DNA of 48,843 nt from Methylobacterium sp. WSM2598 (GTDB lineage Bacteria; Pseudomonadota; Alphaproteobacteria; Rhizobiales; Beijerinckiaceae), in NCBI RefSeq assembly GCF_000379105.1, contig NZ_KB900609.1:1527042-1575884 (forward strand), given 5' to 3'. The translations under genes and the position numbers were made by a program. Under the pieces are notes generated by a model. The model made no database searches. It had not been told where the DNA came from and saw only the letters and a list, made by a program, of their open reading frames with translations. This document shows positions 23,763 through 33,940 of the stretch, in pieces (the first letter of the stretch is position 1; each line of letters opens with the position of its first letter).

Positions 23763-23804
23763 GCACCGGGCCTTGAGCACCGGGCCTTGAGCGCCGGGCC
23801 GTCG
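23763..23804. repeat. 14-bp tandem repeat, 2 exact copies plus one degenerate, in a convergent gap
   Basis: GCACCGGGCCTTGA at 23763-23776 and 23777-23790, then GCGCCGGGCCGTCG at 23791-23804. It starts 6 nt past the moeA stop, between moeA and the convergent ccoP. Confidence 0.85.
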
Positions 23805-23902
23805 CGGTCCCGCTCCGTCGCCCGCATCCGCGCCAGCAACCAGGCTCGACGCGGACGCGGCCTTCGGGTGGCGAGGGGGCGGCGGACCGCCCCCGCCTGC
23901 AC

Positions 23903-24784
23903 CTACTTGCCGCCGCCGAGGCTGTGCACGTAGACCGCGAGCGACTTGATCGTCGCGGTGTCGAGCCGGCCCTCCCAGGTCGGCATCACGCCCTTGCGGC
24001 CGTTGGTGATCGTGGCGATGACCTGCTCGGGCGCCGAGCCGTAGAGCCAGACCGCGTCGGTCAAGTCGGGAGCGCCGAGTTCGGGGTTCCCCTTCGCCTG
24101 GTCGCCGTGGCAGGCGGCGCAGTTCTGCGCGAAGACCTCCGCCCCCTTCTGCAGGCTGAGGGCCGGGTTGAAGGCCTTGCCGGAGAGGGACAGGACGTAG
24201 TTGGCGACGGTCTCGACCTCGTCGCGCTTGAGCACGCCGTCGCGCCCGAAGGCCGGCATGTCACCCTGGCGGGCGTCGGCGTGGCCCGAGCGGATGCCGA
24301 CCCGGATCGTCTGCGCGATCGCGTCGAGGCTGCCGCCCCAGAGCCAGTCGTCGTCCTGCAGGTTCGGGTAGCCGACCCGGCCCGTCGCCGCCGTGCCGTG
24401 GCAGCCGGCGCAATTGTCGCCGAAGGCCGCCTTGCCGGTGGCGAGCGCCAGGGAGAGCAGGGCCGGATCGGCCTTGATCTCGCCGAGCGCGGCCGAGGCG
24501 AGCCGGTCCTGGCCGAGGGCGGTGCGGGCCGCCTTGGCGCGGTCCACCTCGGCCAGCACCTCGGCGCGGCTCGAGTAGCCGAGGATCCCGCCCGTGTGGC
24601 TGGCGATCAGCGGCCAGGCCGGGTAGGCGATCCAGTAGCCGAAGGCCCACACGATCGTGGCGTAGAGGGTCAGCAGCCACCAGCGCGGCAGCGGGTTGTT
24701 GTACTCGCGGATCCCGTCCCATTCGTGGCCCGTGGTGTCGGGCTCGGCCGGCAGGCCGGCGGGCGGGTGGGCGGTGTCGGCCAC
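23903..24784 (-). CDS. ccoP: Cytochrome c oxidase cbb3-type subunit III
   Basis: A 293-aa membrane-anchored diheme cytochrome c that feeds electrons to CcoN. An N-terminal helix (about 33-60: PRWWLLTLYATIVWAFGYWIAY) anchors it. EWDGIREYNNPLPRWW is the conserved CcoP entry motif. Two heme c sites are visible: CAGCH at 125-129 and CAACH at 222-226, with Met ligand segments GDMPAFG and GVMPTWEG. I chose GTG 24784. AGGAG sits just upstream, inside the end of ccoQ, and the protein then starts (M)ADTAHPP; the gap to the ccoQ stop is 5 nt. It is the last gene of ccoNOQP. Confidence 0.95.
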   Translation of the reverse strand: MADTAHPPAGLPAEPDTTGHEWDGIREYNNPLPRWWLLTLYATIVWAFGYWIAYPAWPLIASHTGGILGYSSRAEVLAEVDRAKAARTALGQDRLASAALGEIKADPALLSLALATGKAAFGDNCAGCHGTAATGRVGYPNLQDDDWLWGGSLDAIAQTIRVGIRSGHADARQGDMPAFGRDGVLKRDEVETVANYVLSLSGKAFNPALSLQKGAEVFAQNCAACHGDQAKGNPELGAPDLTDAVWLYGSAPEQVIATITNGRKGVMPTWEGRLDTATIKSLAVYVHSLGGGK

Positions 24785-24789
24785 GGGAG

Positions 24790-24939
24790 TCACTCCTCGT
24801 CCAGGGGAAGGCGGGCGGCGGCGTCGAAGCGCGCCCGGTTGCGCGGCCACAGCGCGTAGAGGGTCACTCCCGCGAACAGGCCGACGAAGTACAGCAGGCC
24901 GCTCGTCTGAGCGAAGCGCGAGGCGATATCGTAGGTCAC
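24790..24939 (-). CDS. ccoQ: Cytochrome c oxidase cbb3-type small subunit CcoQ/FixQ
   Basis: A 49-aa single-helix protein read from GTG 24939: (M)TYDIASRFAQTSGLLYF, then a transmembrane helix (about 11-30), WPRNRARFDAAARLPLDEE and TGA. Size, one helix followed by a basic then acidic tail, and position between ccoO and ccoP identify CcoQ, which stabilises the CcoN/CcoO/CcoP complex. GAGG in the final codons of ccoO serves as ribosome binding site. The gap to the ccoO stop is 4 nt and to the ccoP start 5 nt, so translation is probably coupled. Confidence 0.92.
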   Translation of the reverse strand: MTYDIASRFAQTSGLLYFVGLFAGVTLYALWPRNRARFDAAARLPLDEE

Positions 24940-24943
24940 GGCG

Positions 24944-25693
24944 TCACCTCAGGTTCTTCTTGTCGTCGTAGAGCTTGAAATCGACCATCGTGCCGAGCAC
25001 CTGCAGGTAGGCGACGAGGGCGTCGAGTTCGGTGACGTGGCGGCGGTCGCCGGGCACGTGCAGGGCCGCGCCCGGGTAGCGCGCCTGCAGGCCGGCCGCG
25101 TCCGCGCCCTCCGGGTCGAGCTGGGCGCGCAGGTCGCCCTGGGCCCGGGTGATCATCTCGGACGTGTAGGGCACGCCGATATGGGCGTTCGCCGTCAGGT
25201 CGTCGGCGACCGCCGCCGTGTCCAGGGGCCGTTCCAGGAAGGCGTAGGCGGGCATGATCGAGCCCGGCACCACCGCCCGCGGGTCGCGCAGGTGCTCCCG
25301 GTGCCAATCGTCCGAGTACTTGCCCCCGACCCGGGCGAGGTCGGGCCCGGTGCGCTTCGAGCCCCACTGGAACGGGTGGTCGTACATGCTCTCGGCGGCG
25401 AGCGAGAAGTGCCCGTAGCGCTCGACCTCGTCGCGCATCGGCCGGATCATCTGGCTGTGGCAGAGGTAGCAGCCCTCGCGCACGTAGATGTTGCGGCCGG
25501 CCAGTTCGAGCGGCGTGTAGGGCCGCACGCCCTCCACCACCTCGATCGTGCTCTTCAGGTAGAAGAGCGGGACGATTTCGATCAGGCCGCCGATCGCGAC
25601 CACGATCAGGATGCCGATGATGAGCAGGATGGAGTTCTTCTCGAAGAATTCGTGCCTCTTCCAGAGGCCGGCTTCCGCGGTGGCCATCGCCAT
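24944..25693 (-). CDS. ccoO: Cytochrome c oxidase cbb3-type subunit II
   Basis: A 249-aa membrane-anchored monoheme cytochrome c. The N-terminal helix is at about residues 20-45. Heme site CYLCH is at 75-79 in the conserved [17 protein letters not shown]. Further family motifs are [35 protein letters not shown], the Met ligand in [12 protein letters not shown], and a C-terminal [13 protein letters not shown]. The start ATG 25693 has a second in-frame ATG two codons later, and either could be used. The gene lies 52 nt downstream of ccoN. Confidence 0.95.
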   Translation of the reverse strand: MAMATAEAGLWKRHEFFEKNSILLIIGILIVVAIGGLIEIVPLFYLKSTIEVVEGVRPYTPLELAGRNIYVREGCYLCHSQMIRPMRDEVERYGHFSLAAESMYDHPFQWGSKRTGPDLARVGGKYSDDWHREHLRDPRAVVPGSIMPAYAFLERPLDTAAVADDLTANAHIGVPYTSEMITRAQGDLRAQLDPEGADAAGLQARYPGAALHVPGDRRHVTELDALVAYLQVLGTMVDFKLYDDKKNLR

Positions 25694-25745
25694 GGTCTTT
25701 CTGTGACGGGGAGGGGAGGCCCGCCGCGGGGGCGGGCCCGTGAGC

Positions 25746-27404
<1,659 letters not shown>

Positions 27405-27474
27405 GGCTCGCTCGCAGGAAGGCGGGGGATCCCGCGCTGACGAGCGCTTATCCGGCGGGCTCACCCCACCAACC

Positions 27475-27488
27475 TTGATGTGGATCAA
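27475..27488. promoter_or_regulatory. FNR/FixK box in the ccoN-usp divergent region
   Basis: TTGAT (27475-27479), GTGG, ATCAA (27484-27488) is an exact match to the FNR/FixK consensus. It is centred 77 nt upstream of ccoN. A weaker second site, TTGCG-CTGG-ATCAA (27523-27536), lies 48 bp further, on the side of the stress protein gene. Confidence 0.85.
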
Positions 27489-27588
27489 GCCTCCGCCGGC
27501 GTGATGCGCGGCCGGCCGGCCTTTGCGCTGGATCAACGCGGAGGCGCGCCCGGGGAGGCAGGATCGCCCTGGTCCCAACCGGCCGTCC

Positions 27589-27636
27589 CATCGGCAGGGA
27601 TCCATCGGCAAGGATCCATCGGCAGGGATCCATCGG
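27589..27636 (+). repeat. 14-bp tandem repeat, 3 full copies plus partial, before the usp start
   Basis: CATCGGCAGGGATC at 27589-27602 and 27617-27630. The copy between them, 27603-27616, has one change, and a partial copy begins at 27631. The array ends about 11 nt before the ATG at 27648, so copy number would set the distance between promoter and ribosome binding site. Confidence 0.9.
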
Positions 27637-27647
27637 GGAGAGGTGCG

Positions 27648-28463
27648 ATGACTTACGCCAGCATCATGGTCTCGCTCGATCTCGGCGCCGCCGCCCAGGC
27701 CCGCGCGCAGCTCGCCGCGGACCTCGCGGGCCGGTTCGAGGCCCGCCTGATCGGCGTCGCCGCCCGGCAGGTGCCCGACCCGGTCACCGCCACCGACATC
27801 GCCGAGGCCGAGCGGATCTACGAGGCCGAGAAGGACCGCGTGCTCGACGAGATCGGGCTGGCGCGCGACGTCTTCGAGCGGGCGGCCGGCGGCTACGCGG
27901 AGGCGTCCTGGCGGGCCGCCCTCGCTCCGGCGCTGCCCTACCTCGCCCTGCAGGCGCGGGCCGCCGACCTCCTGGTCGTGGGCCGCCACGGTGCCGAGGA
28001 CGGCGATCACGGCCCCCTCGGCGTGGCGCCCGGGCCGCTCCTGATGGAGGCGGGCCGCCCCGTCCTGGTCGTGCCGCCGGGCCCGACCCGGCTGCGGGCC
28101 GATCGGGCGGTCGTGGCCTGGAAGGACGCCCCGGAGGCCCGCCGGGCGGTGAGCGCCGCCCTGCCGCTGCTCGCCCGGGCGAGCGAGGTGCTGGTGCTGG
28201 GCGTCGAGCCGGAGGTCGAGGCCAAGGGGCTCGCCGACGTCGCGGATTTCCTGGTCCGGCACGGCGTGAAGGCGTCCTCCCGGCTGATCCCCGAATCGGG
28301 GATCCGCCCCGGCGAGGCGCTCCTCGCCAACGCCGCCGCCTTCCGGGCCGACCTCCTGGTGATGGGCGCCTACGGCCACAGCCGCCTGCGCGAGTGGCTG
28401 TTCGGCGGGGCCACCCGCACCATCCTGCAGACCACCACGACCTGCTGCCTGATGAGCCATTGA
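27648..28463 (+). CDS. Tandem universal stress protein (two UspA domains)
   Basis: A 271-aa cytoplasmic protein made of two Usp folds. Domain 1 (about 1-140) is [13 protein letters not shown] to [16 protein letters not shown] and [18 protein letters not shown]. Domain 2 (about 150-271) ends in [26 protein letters not shown], which fits the ATP-binding pattern GxxGHxRxxxxxxGxxT; domain 1 has lost it. GAGAGG precedes the ATG. It is divergent from ccoN across an FNR/FixK box, a pairing seen elsewhere for low-oxygen stress proteins. Its client or partner is unknown. Three 14-bp repeats lie immediately upstream. Confidence 0.9.
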   Translation: MTYASIMVSLDLGAAAQARAQLAADLAGRFEARLIGVAARQVPDPVTATDIAEAERIYEAEKDRVLDEIGLARDVFERAAGGYAEASWRAALAPALPYLALQARAADLLVVGRHGAEDGDHGPLGVAPGPLLMEAGRPVLVVPPGPTRLRADRAVVAWKDAPEARRAVSAALPLLARASEVLVLGVEPEVEAKGLADVADFLVRHGVKASSRLIPESGIRPGEALLANAAAFRADLLVMGAYGHSRLREWLFGGATRTILQTTTTCCLMSH

Positions 28464-28467
28464 GCCG

Positions 28468-28500
28468 CAGGGCCGGCGGGCGGCCCGCCCGCCGGCCCTG
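28468..28500 (+). terminator. Strong hairpin downstream of the universal stress protein gene
   Basis: Perfect 14-bp stem CAGGGCCGGCGGGC (28468-28481), 5-nt loop, complementary arm 28487-28500. It starts 5 nt past the stop. There is no T-run, but this is the likely end of the transcript or a processing signal. Confidence 0.6.
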
Positions 28501-28551
28501 CGACGAAGCGGCCGCTCGCGCGTTTCCCTCGCCCACCGGAGGGAGCCCGCC

Positions 28552-28845
28552 ATGCCGAATGCCGAGAGAAGTCCCGCCGAGGAAGCGCGCCTCGTCGCCG
28601 AGGCCTACGCCGCCGAGACGCGTCCGCCGCTCACCGACAGCCTGCGGCAGGACCTCGCCGCCCGCCTTGCCCGGGCATGGCCCGAGGGCGTCGGCGCCGT
28701 GAACGCCGCCCTCGACGCGTTCGAGGAGAGCCTCGACGCCGTGGCGGGACCGCGCCTCGCCGCCTTCGATGCCGGGAGCGGCCGCGTCACCATGGAGCAG
28801 CGCTCGGAAGCCGGCCGTCCCCTGCGCGCCTTCGGCGGCCAGTAG
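28552..28845 (+). CDS. Small hypothetical protein, 97 aa
   Basis: ATG 28552 follows GGAGGGAG, so translation is likely. The product is acidic and Ala-rich, predicted helical, with no signal or membrane segment: [20 protein letters not shown] at the start, [17 protein letters not shown] in the middle and RPLRAFGGQ at the end. I do not recognise the family. The last nine codons and the stop lie inside a 24-bp perfect inverted repeat (28814-28872). It lies between the stress protein gene and fdh1B, separated from both by hairpins, so it is probably its own transcript. Confidence 0.6.
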   Translation: MPNAERSPAEEARLVAEAYAAETRPPLTDSLRQDLAARLARAWPEGVGAVNAALDAFEESLDAVAGPRLAAFDAGSGRVTMEQRSEAGRPLRAFGGQ

Positions 28846-28872
28846 GGTCGCCGAAGGCGCGCAGGGGACGGC
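28814..28872. repeat. Long inverted repeat across the stop codon of the 97-aa gene
   Basis: The left arm (28814-28837) and right arm (28849-28872) are exact reverse complements over 24 bp. The 11-nt spacer can add C-G, C-G and a G-T pair, leaving a 5-nt AGTAG loop that contains most of the stop codon. The T-run is poor. It is a transcription terminator candidate of unusual length, or a scar of an inverted duplication. Confidence 0.9.
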
Positions 28873-28973
28873 TTGGACTTTCGTGGGGGGTGGCCGCTCC
28901 TGACGGACGCGTCCGCGATCCTTATGCTCCCGCGCTCCACGAGGGTCGGTTCGTCGCGTCGGGCGCGGCGATC

Positions 28974-28995
28974 GGCTCCCGGCGCGCCGGGAGCC
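28974..28995. promoter_or_regulatory. Perfect 22-bp palindrome upstream of fdh1B
   Basis: GGCTCCCGGCG (28974-28984) is followed directly by its complement CGCCGGGAGCC (28985-28995). It lies about 98 nt before the fdh1B ATG. It could be a dimer operator or a hairpin. Between it and the gene is an AT-rich stretch with TTGTATTTTGTAT (about 29059-29071), the probable promoter area. Confidence 0.5.
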
Positions 28996-29092
28996 CCGCC
29001 TCACGATCCGCGACACAGCCCGGCGAAGATCACAGCGCGAGCGTCCCCGTGCGGTACCTTGTATTTTGTATGCCAGCTGGTACGGTGACCCC

Positions 29093-30811
29093 ATGAGCCA
29101 GCACGATGTGTCGCGCGTCAAGCGCTTCGAACACCCCGGACGCGGTCGCGAGCGGGCGAGGCCGGTGCCGAAGGGGCGCCAGGTCGATCCCCGGGCGAAG
29201 GCCGAGATCGCCGCGCTCCTCGGCGAGGCGCCGCGCCGCCGCGACCTCCTCATCGAGCACCTGCACCTCGTCCAGGACACCTACGGGCAGATCAGCGCTC
29301 CCCACCTCGCGGCGCTCGCCGACGAGATGGGGCTCGCCTTCGCGGAGGTGTTCGAGACCGCGACCTTCTACGCCCATTTCGACGTGGTGAAGGAGGGCGA
29401 GGCGGCGATCCCGGCGCTGACCGTGCGGGTCTGCGACAGCCTCACCTGCGCGATGCACGGCGCCGAGGAGCTCCTCGCCGCGCTCCAGGCGGAGATCGGC
29501 GCGCAGGTGCGCGTGGTGCGCGCGCCCTGCGTCGGCCTGTGCGACCACGCCCCGGCCGCCGAGGTCGGGCACAATTTCCTGCACCGGGCCACGGTCGAGA
29601 CCGTGCGGGCGGCGGTCGCGGCCGGCGACACGCACGCGCATCTTCCCGACACGATCGATTTCGACGCCTACCGGGACGCGGGCGGCTACCGGACCCTGGA
29701 GCGCCTGCGCGCCGGCGATCTCTCGGTCGAGGACGTGCTCAAGGTCCTCGACGACGGCTCGCTGCGGGGCCTCGGCGGGGCGGGCTTCCCGACCGGTCGC
29801 AAGTGGCGCTCGGTGCGCGGCGAGCCCGGCCCGCGCCTGATGGCGGTGAACGGCGACGAGGGCGAGCCCGGCACCTTCAAGGACCAGCTCTACCTCAACA
29901 CCGACCCGCACCGCTTCCTCGAAGGCACCCTGATCGGCGCCCACGTGGTCGAGGCCGAGGACGTCTACCTCTACATCCGCGACGAGTACCCGATCGCCCG
30001 CCAGATCCTGGCGCGGGAGATTGCCAAGCTGCCGCCGGGCGGGCCGCGCCTGCACCTGCGGCGCGGGGCCGGGGCCTATATCTGCGGCGAGGAATCCTCG
30101 CTGATCGAGTCGATCGAGGGCAAGCGCGGCCTGCCGCGCCACAAGCCCCCGTACCCGTTCCAGGTCGGCCTGTTCGGGCGCCCGACGCTGATCAACAACG
30201 TCGAGACGCTGTACTGGATTCGCGACCTGATCGAGCGCGGCCCGGATTGGTGGAAGAGCCACGGCCGCAACGGCCGCACGGGCCTGCGCTCCTACTCGGT
30301 GTCGGGCCGGGTGAGGGAGCCGGGCGTGAAGCTCGCGCCGGCCGGGGTCACCATCCGCGAGTTGATCGAGGAATTCTGCGGCGGCATGGCCGAGGGCCAC
30401 CGCTTCGCGGCCTACCTGCCGGGCGGCGCCTCGGGCGGCATCCTGCCGGCCGCGATGGACGACATCCCGCTCGATTTCGGGACCCTCGAGAAGTACGGCT
30501 GCTTCATCGGCTCGGCCGCCGTGGTGGTGCTCTCCGACAAGGACGACATCCGCGGTGCGGCCCTCAACCTAATGCGGTTCTTCGAGGACGAGTCCTGCGG
30601 CCAGTGCACGCCCTGCCGGGTCGGCACCCAGAAGGCCCGCATGCTGATGGAGAGCGGGGTCTGGGACACCGACCTCCTCGGCGAGTTGTCGCAATGCATG
30701 CGCGACGCCTCGATCTGCGGCCTCGGCCAAGCGGCCTCGAATCCGCTCACCAGCGTCATCAAGTATTTCCCGGACCTCTTCCCGACCCCGCGGCCCATGG
30801 CGGCCGAGTAG
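29093..30811 (+). CDS. fdh1B: NAD-dependent formate dehydrogenase, beta subunit (NuoE-NuoF fusion)
   Basis: A 572-aa diaphorase subunit that passes electrons from the alpha subunit to NAD; the length equals that of Methylobacterium FDH1 beta as I recall it. The NuoE part (about 1-170) has [2Fe-2S] ligands Cys114, Cys119, Cys146 and Cys150. The NuoF part has the NADH/FMN sites GLGGAGFPTGRKW (about 227-238) and NGDEGEPGTFKD. It also has GAGAYICGEESSLIESIEG and [4Fe-4S] ligands Cys502, Cys505, Cys508 and about Cys542 (ESCGQCTPC and SICGLG). I chose ATG 29093 because the NuoE-type N terminus begins there. Only a weak Shine-Dalgarno (GGTGA) is present. It is 31 nt upstream of fdh1A. Confidence 0.94.
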   Translation: MSQHDVSRVKRFEHPGRGRERARPVPKGRQVDPRAKAEIAALLGEAPRRRDLLIEHLHLVQDTYGQISAPHLAALADEMGLAFAEVFETATFYAHFDVVKEGEAAIPALTVRVCDSLTCAMHGAEELLAALQAEIGAQVRVVRAPCVGLCDHAPAAEVGHNFLHRATVETVRAAVAAGDTHAHLPDTIDFDAYRDAGGYRTLERLRAGDLSVEDVLKVLDDGSLRGLGGAGFPTGRKWRSVRGEPGPRLMAVNGDEGEPGTFKDQLYLNTDPHRFLEGTLIGAHVVEAEDVYLYIRDEYPIARQILAREIAKLPPGGPRLHLRRGAGAYICGEESSLIESIEGKRGLPRHKPPYPFQVGLFGRPTLINNVETLYWIRDLIERGPDWWKSHGRNGRTGLRSYSVSGRVREPGVKLAPAGVTIRELIEEFCGGMAEGHRFAAYLPGGASGGILPAAMDDIPLDFGTLEKYGCFIGSAAVVVLSDKDDIRGAALNLMRFFEDESCGQCTPCRVGTQKARMLMESGVWDTDLLGELSQCMRDASICGLGQAASNPLTSVIKYFPDLFPTPRPMAAE

Positions 30812-30842
30812 GGCGGGACGGGCCGGAAGCGGAAGCGACACC

Positions 30843-33809
30843 ATGAGCAGCGGCACCCAGAACAGCAACCCGGCCGGCGGCGACCCGCTCGCGACCCGGC
30901 CCTCCGCGCCCCAGGATGCCGGCGGCACCGGCGGCACGCCCCAGGGCGGCGGCTCCTACTCGCAGGGCACGAAGGCCGGCGGGCAGGCCGGGCCCGCCCC
31001 GAGCGGGACCCTGTCGCTGCGCGACCTGCCGGCGGGCATCCCCGGCGTCGTGTTCGAGCTCGACGGCGAGCAGGTCGAGGCGCGCCCGGGCGAGACCCTG
31101 TGGGCGGTCGCCCAGCGGCTCGGCACCCACATCCCGCACCTCTGCCACAAGCCCGCCCCGGGCTACCGGCCGGACGGCAATTGCCGCGCCTGCATGGTCG
31201 AGATCGAGGGGGAGCGCGTGCTCGCGGCCTCGTGCAAGCGCACGCCGGCCGTCGGCATGAAGGTCAAGACCCAGACCGACCGGGCCGTGAAGGCCCGCGC
31301 CATGGTGATGGAGCTCCTCGTCGCCGATCAGCCGGAGCGCGCGACCTCGCACGATCCGGACTCGCACTTCTGGTCGCAGGCCGACCACGTCGGCGTGAGC
31401 GAGAGCCGCTTCCCGGCCGAGGAGCGCTGGGCGACCGACGCGAGCCACCCGGCGATGCGGGTGAACCTCGACGCCTGCATCCAGTGCAACCTCTGCGTCC
31501 GGGCCTGCCGCGAAGTCCAGGTCAACGACGTGATCGGCATGGCCTACCGCAACGCGGACGCCAAGGTCGTGTTCGACTTCGACGACCCGATGGGCTCCTC
31601 GACCTGCGTCGCCTGCGGCGAGTGCGTCCAGGCCTGCCCGACCGGCGCCCTGATGCCGGCCGCCTACCTGAACGACGCGCAGCAGCGCGAGGTCTATCCC
31701 GACCGCTCGGTCGACTCGCTCTGCCCCTATTGCGGCGTCGGCTGCCAGGTCTCCTACAAGGTCAAGGACGACCGCATCGTCTACGCGGAGGGCAAGGACG
31801 GCCCGGCCAACCACAACCGGCTCTGCGTGAAGGGCCGCTTCGGCTTCGACTACGTCCACCACCCCCACCGGCTGACCAAGCCCCTGATTCGCCTCGACAA
31901 CGTCGCCAAGGACGCCAACGACCAGGTCGATCCGGCCAATCCCTGGACCCATTTCCGCGAGGCGAGCTGGGAAGAGGCCCTCGCGCGCGCGGCCGGCGGC
32001 CTGAGGCGCGTGCGCGACAGCCACGGACGCCACGCGCTGGCGGGCTTCGGCTCGGCCAAGGGCTCGAACGAGGAAGCCTACCTGTTCCAGAAGCTGGTGC
32101 GGCTCGGCTTCGGCACCAACAACGTCGACCATTGCACCCGGCTCTGCCACGCCTCCTCGGTGGCGGCGCTGATGGAGGGGCTGAATTCGGGCGCCGTCTC
32201 GGCCCCGTTCTCGGCGGCGCTCGACGCCGAGGTGATCGTCGTCATCGGCGCGAACCCGACCGTGAACCACCCGGTCGCCGCCACCTTCATCAAGAACGCC
32301 GTCAAGGAGCGCGGCGCCAAGCTGATCATCATGGACCCGCGCCGGCAGGTCCTGTCGCGCCACGCCTATCGCCACCTCGCCTTCAAGCCGGGCACCGACG
32401 TGGCCATGCTGAACGCGATGCTGAACGTGATCGTCGAGGAGGGTCTCACCGATCAGCAGTACATCGCCGGCTACACCGAGAACTTCGACGCGCTGAAGGA
32501 CCGCATCCGCGAGTTCACGCCCGAGAAGATGGCGAAGGTGTGCGGCATCCCGGCCGAGACCCTGCGCGAGGTGGCCCGGCTCTACGCCCGCTCGAAGGCC
32601 TCGATCATCTTCTGGGGCATGGGCGTGAGCCAGCACGTGCACGGCACGGACAATTCTCGCTGCCTGATCGCGCTCGCCCTCACCACCGGCCAGATCGGCC
32701 GGCCCGGCACCGGCCTGCACCCCCTGCGCGGCCAGAACAACGTCCAGGGCGCCTCCGATGCCGGCCTGATCCCGATGGTCTATCCGGACTACCAATCCGT
32801 CGAGAAGGCGGCGGTGCGGGAATTGTTCGAGGACTTCTGGGGCCAGTCCCTCGATCCCAAGCAGGGTCTCACCGTGGTGGAGATCATGCGGGCGATCCAC
32901 GCCGGCAGCATCCGCGGCATGTACGTCGAGGGTGAGAACCCGGCGATGTCGGATCCCGACCTCAACCACGCCCGGCAGGCGCTGGCGATGCTCGACCACC
33001 TCGTCGTGCAGGACCTCTTCCTGACCGAGACCGCCTTCCACGCCGACGTGGTGCTGCCGGCCTCGGCCTTCGCCGAGAAGGCCGGCACCTTCACCAATAC
33101 CGATCGCCGCGTGCAGATGGCCCGCCCGGTCGTGCCGCCCCCGGGCGACGCGCGCCAGGATTGGTGGATCATCCAGGAGATGGCCCGGCGCCTCGGCCTG
33201 GCCTGGGATTATGGCGGCCCGGCCGACATCTTCACCGAGATGGCCCGGGTGATGCCCTCGCTCAAGAACATCACCTGGGAGCGGGTGGAGCGCGAGGGCG
33301 CCGTCACCTACCCGGTCGACGCGCCGGACGAGCCCGGCCACGAGATCATCTTCTACGCCGGGTTCCCGACCGAGAGCGGGCGCGCCAAGATCGTTCCGGC
33401 CGCGGTGACGCCGCCCGACGAGGTGCCGGACACCGAGTTCCCGATGGTCCTCTCGACCGGCCGCGTGCTGGAGCACTGGCACACGGGCTCGATGACCCGC
33501 CGCGCCGGGGTGCTCGACGCGATCGAGCCCGAGGCGGTGGCCTTCATGGCGCCGCGCGAACTCGGCCGGCTCGGCCTCGTGCCGGGCGACCGGATGCGCC
33601 TCGAGACCCGCCGCGGCGCCGTCGAGGTGAAGGTGCGCTCCGACCGCGACGTGCCGGAGGGGATGGTGTTCATGCCCTTCTGCTACGCCGAGGCCGCCGC
33701 GAACCTGCTCACCAACCCGGCGCTCGACCCGATGGGCAAGATCCCGGAGTTCAAGTTCTGCGCCGCCCGGGTGGTGCCCGTCGTCCCGGCCTCGATCGCG
33801 GCCGAGTAG
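30843..33809 (+). CDS. fdh1A: NAD-dependent formate dehydrogenase, catalytic alpha subunit (tungsten/molybdenum)
   Basis: A 988-aa enzyme subunit that oxidises formate to CO2 at a bis-MGD metal site. An N-terminal Gly/Ser-rich tail (1-60) precedes the [2Fe-2S] domain (Cys101, 114, 117, 131). Next come two [4Fe-4S] ferredoxin sites (Cys212/215/218/222 and Cys255/258/261/265) and the oxidoreductase [4Fe-4S] (Cys294, 297, 301, 328). The metal ligand is Cys435 with His436 in VDHCTRLCHASSV; there is no selenocysteine. The C-terminal domain includes STGRVLEHWHTGSMTRRA. The M. extorquens homologue is tungsten-dependent, so tungsten is likely but inferred. The MoeA/MobB operon upstream probably supplies the cofactor. 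No fdhD is seen here. Confidence 0.95.
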   Translation: MSSGTQNSNPAGGDPLATRPSAPQDAGGTGGTPQGGGSYSQGTKAGGQAGPAPSGTLSLRDLPAGIPGVVFELDGEQVEARPGETLWAVAQRLGTHIPHLCHKPAPGYRPDGNCRACMVEIEGERVLAASCKRTPAVGMKVKTQTDRAVKARAMVMELLVADQPERATSHDPDSHFWSQADHVGVSESRFPAEERWATDASHPAMRVNLDACIQCNLCVRACREVQVNDVIGMAYRNADAKVVFDFDDPMGSSTCVACGECVQACPTGALMPAAYLNDAQQREVYPDRSVDSLCPYCGVGCQVSYKVKDDRIVYAEGKDGPANHNRLCVKGRFGFDYVHHPHRLTKPLIRLDNVAKDANDQVDPANPWTHFREASWEEALARAAGGLRRVRDSHGRHALAGFGSAKGSNEEAYLFQKLVRLGFGTNNVDHCTRLCHASSVAALMEGLNSGAVSAPFSAALDAEVIVVIGANPTVNHPVAATFIKNAVKERGAKLIIMDPRRQVLSRHAYRHLAFKPGTDVAMLNAMLNVIVEEGLTDQQYIAGYTENFDALKDRIREFTPEKMAKVCGIPAETLREVARLYARSKASIIFWGMGVSQHVHGTDNSRCLIALALTTGQIGRPGTGLHPLRGQNNVQGASDAGLIPMVYPDYQSVEKAAVRELFEDFWGQSLDPKQGLTVVEIMRAIHAGSIRGMYVEGENPAMSDPDLNHARQALAMLDHLVVQDLFLTETAFHADVVLPASAFAEKAGTFTNTDRRVQMARPVVPPPGDARQDWWIIQEMARRLGLAWDYGGPADIFTEMARVMPSLKNITWERVEREGAVTYPVDAPDEPGHEIIFYAGFPTESGRAKIVPAAVTPPDEVPDTEFPMVLSTGRVLEHWHTGSMTRRAGVLDAIEPEAVAFMAPRELGRLGLVPGDRMRLETRRGAVEVKVRSDRDVPEGMVFMPFCYAEAAANLLTNPALDPMGKIPEFKFCAARVVPVVPASIAAE

Positions 33810-33857
33810 GGGCGGGCTCCCGGCCCGGCGCCGCCGCTTCACGCGCGAGGCAGATCC

Positions 33858-33886
33858 CGGCGCGGGGCCGTTCGGCACCCGCGCCG
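33858..33886 (+). terminator. Hairpin downstream of fdh1A
   Basis: CGGCGCGGG (33858-33866), an 11-nt loop that can fold further, and CCCGCGCCG (33878-33886), 49 nt past the fdh1A stop. It is the probable end of the formate dehydrogenase transcript. There is no T-run. Confidence 0.45.
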
Positions 33887-33940
33887 CTTCGCGTCCGCGG
33901 GCGGGGAATCCGGCCGGCCCGCCGCCCGTCGATCCATTTC

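Noticed and set aside
30843..33809. Possible selenocysteine in the formate dehydrogenase
   Set aside because: The metal-ligand position is an ordinary cysteine codon (Cys435 in TRLCHASS), with no in-frame TGA, so this is a Cys-type enzyme.
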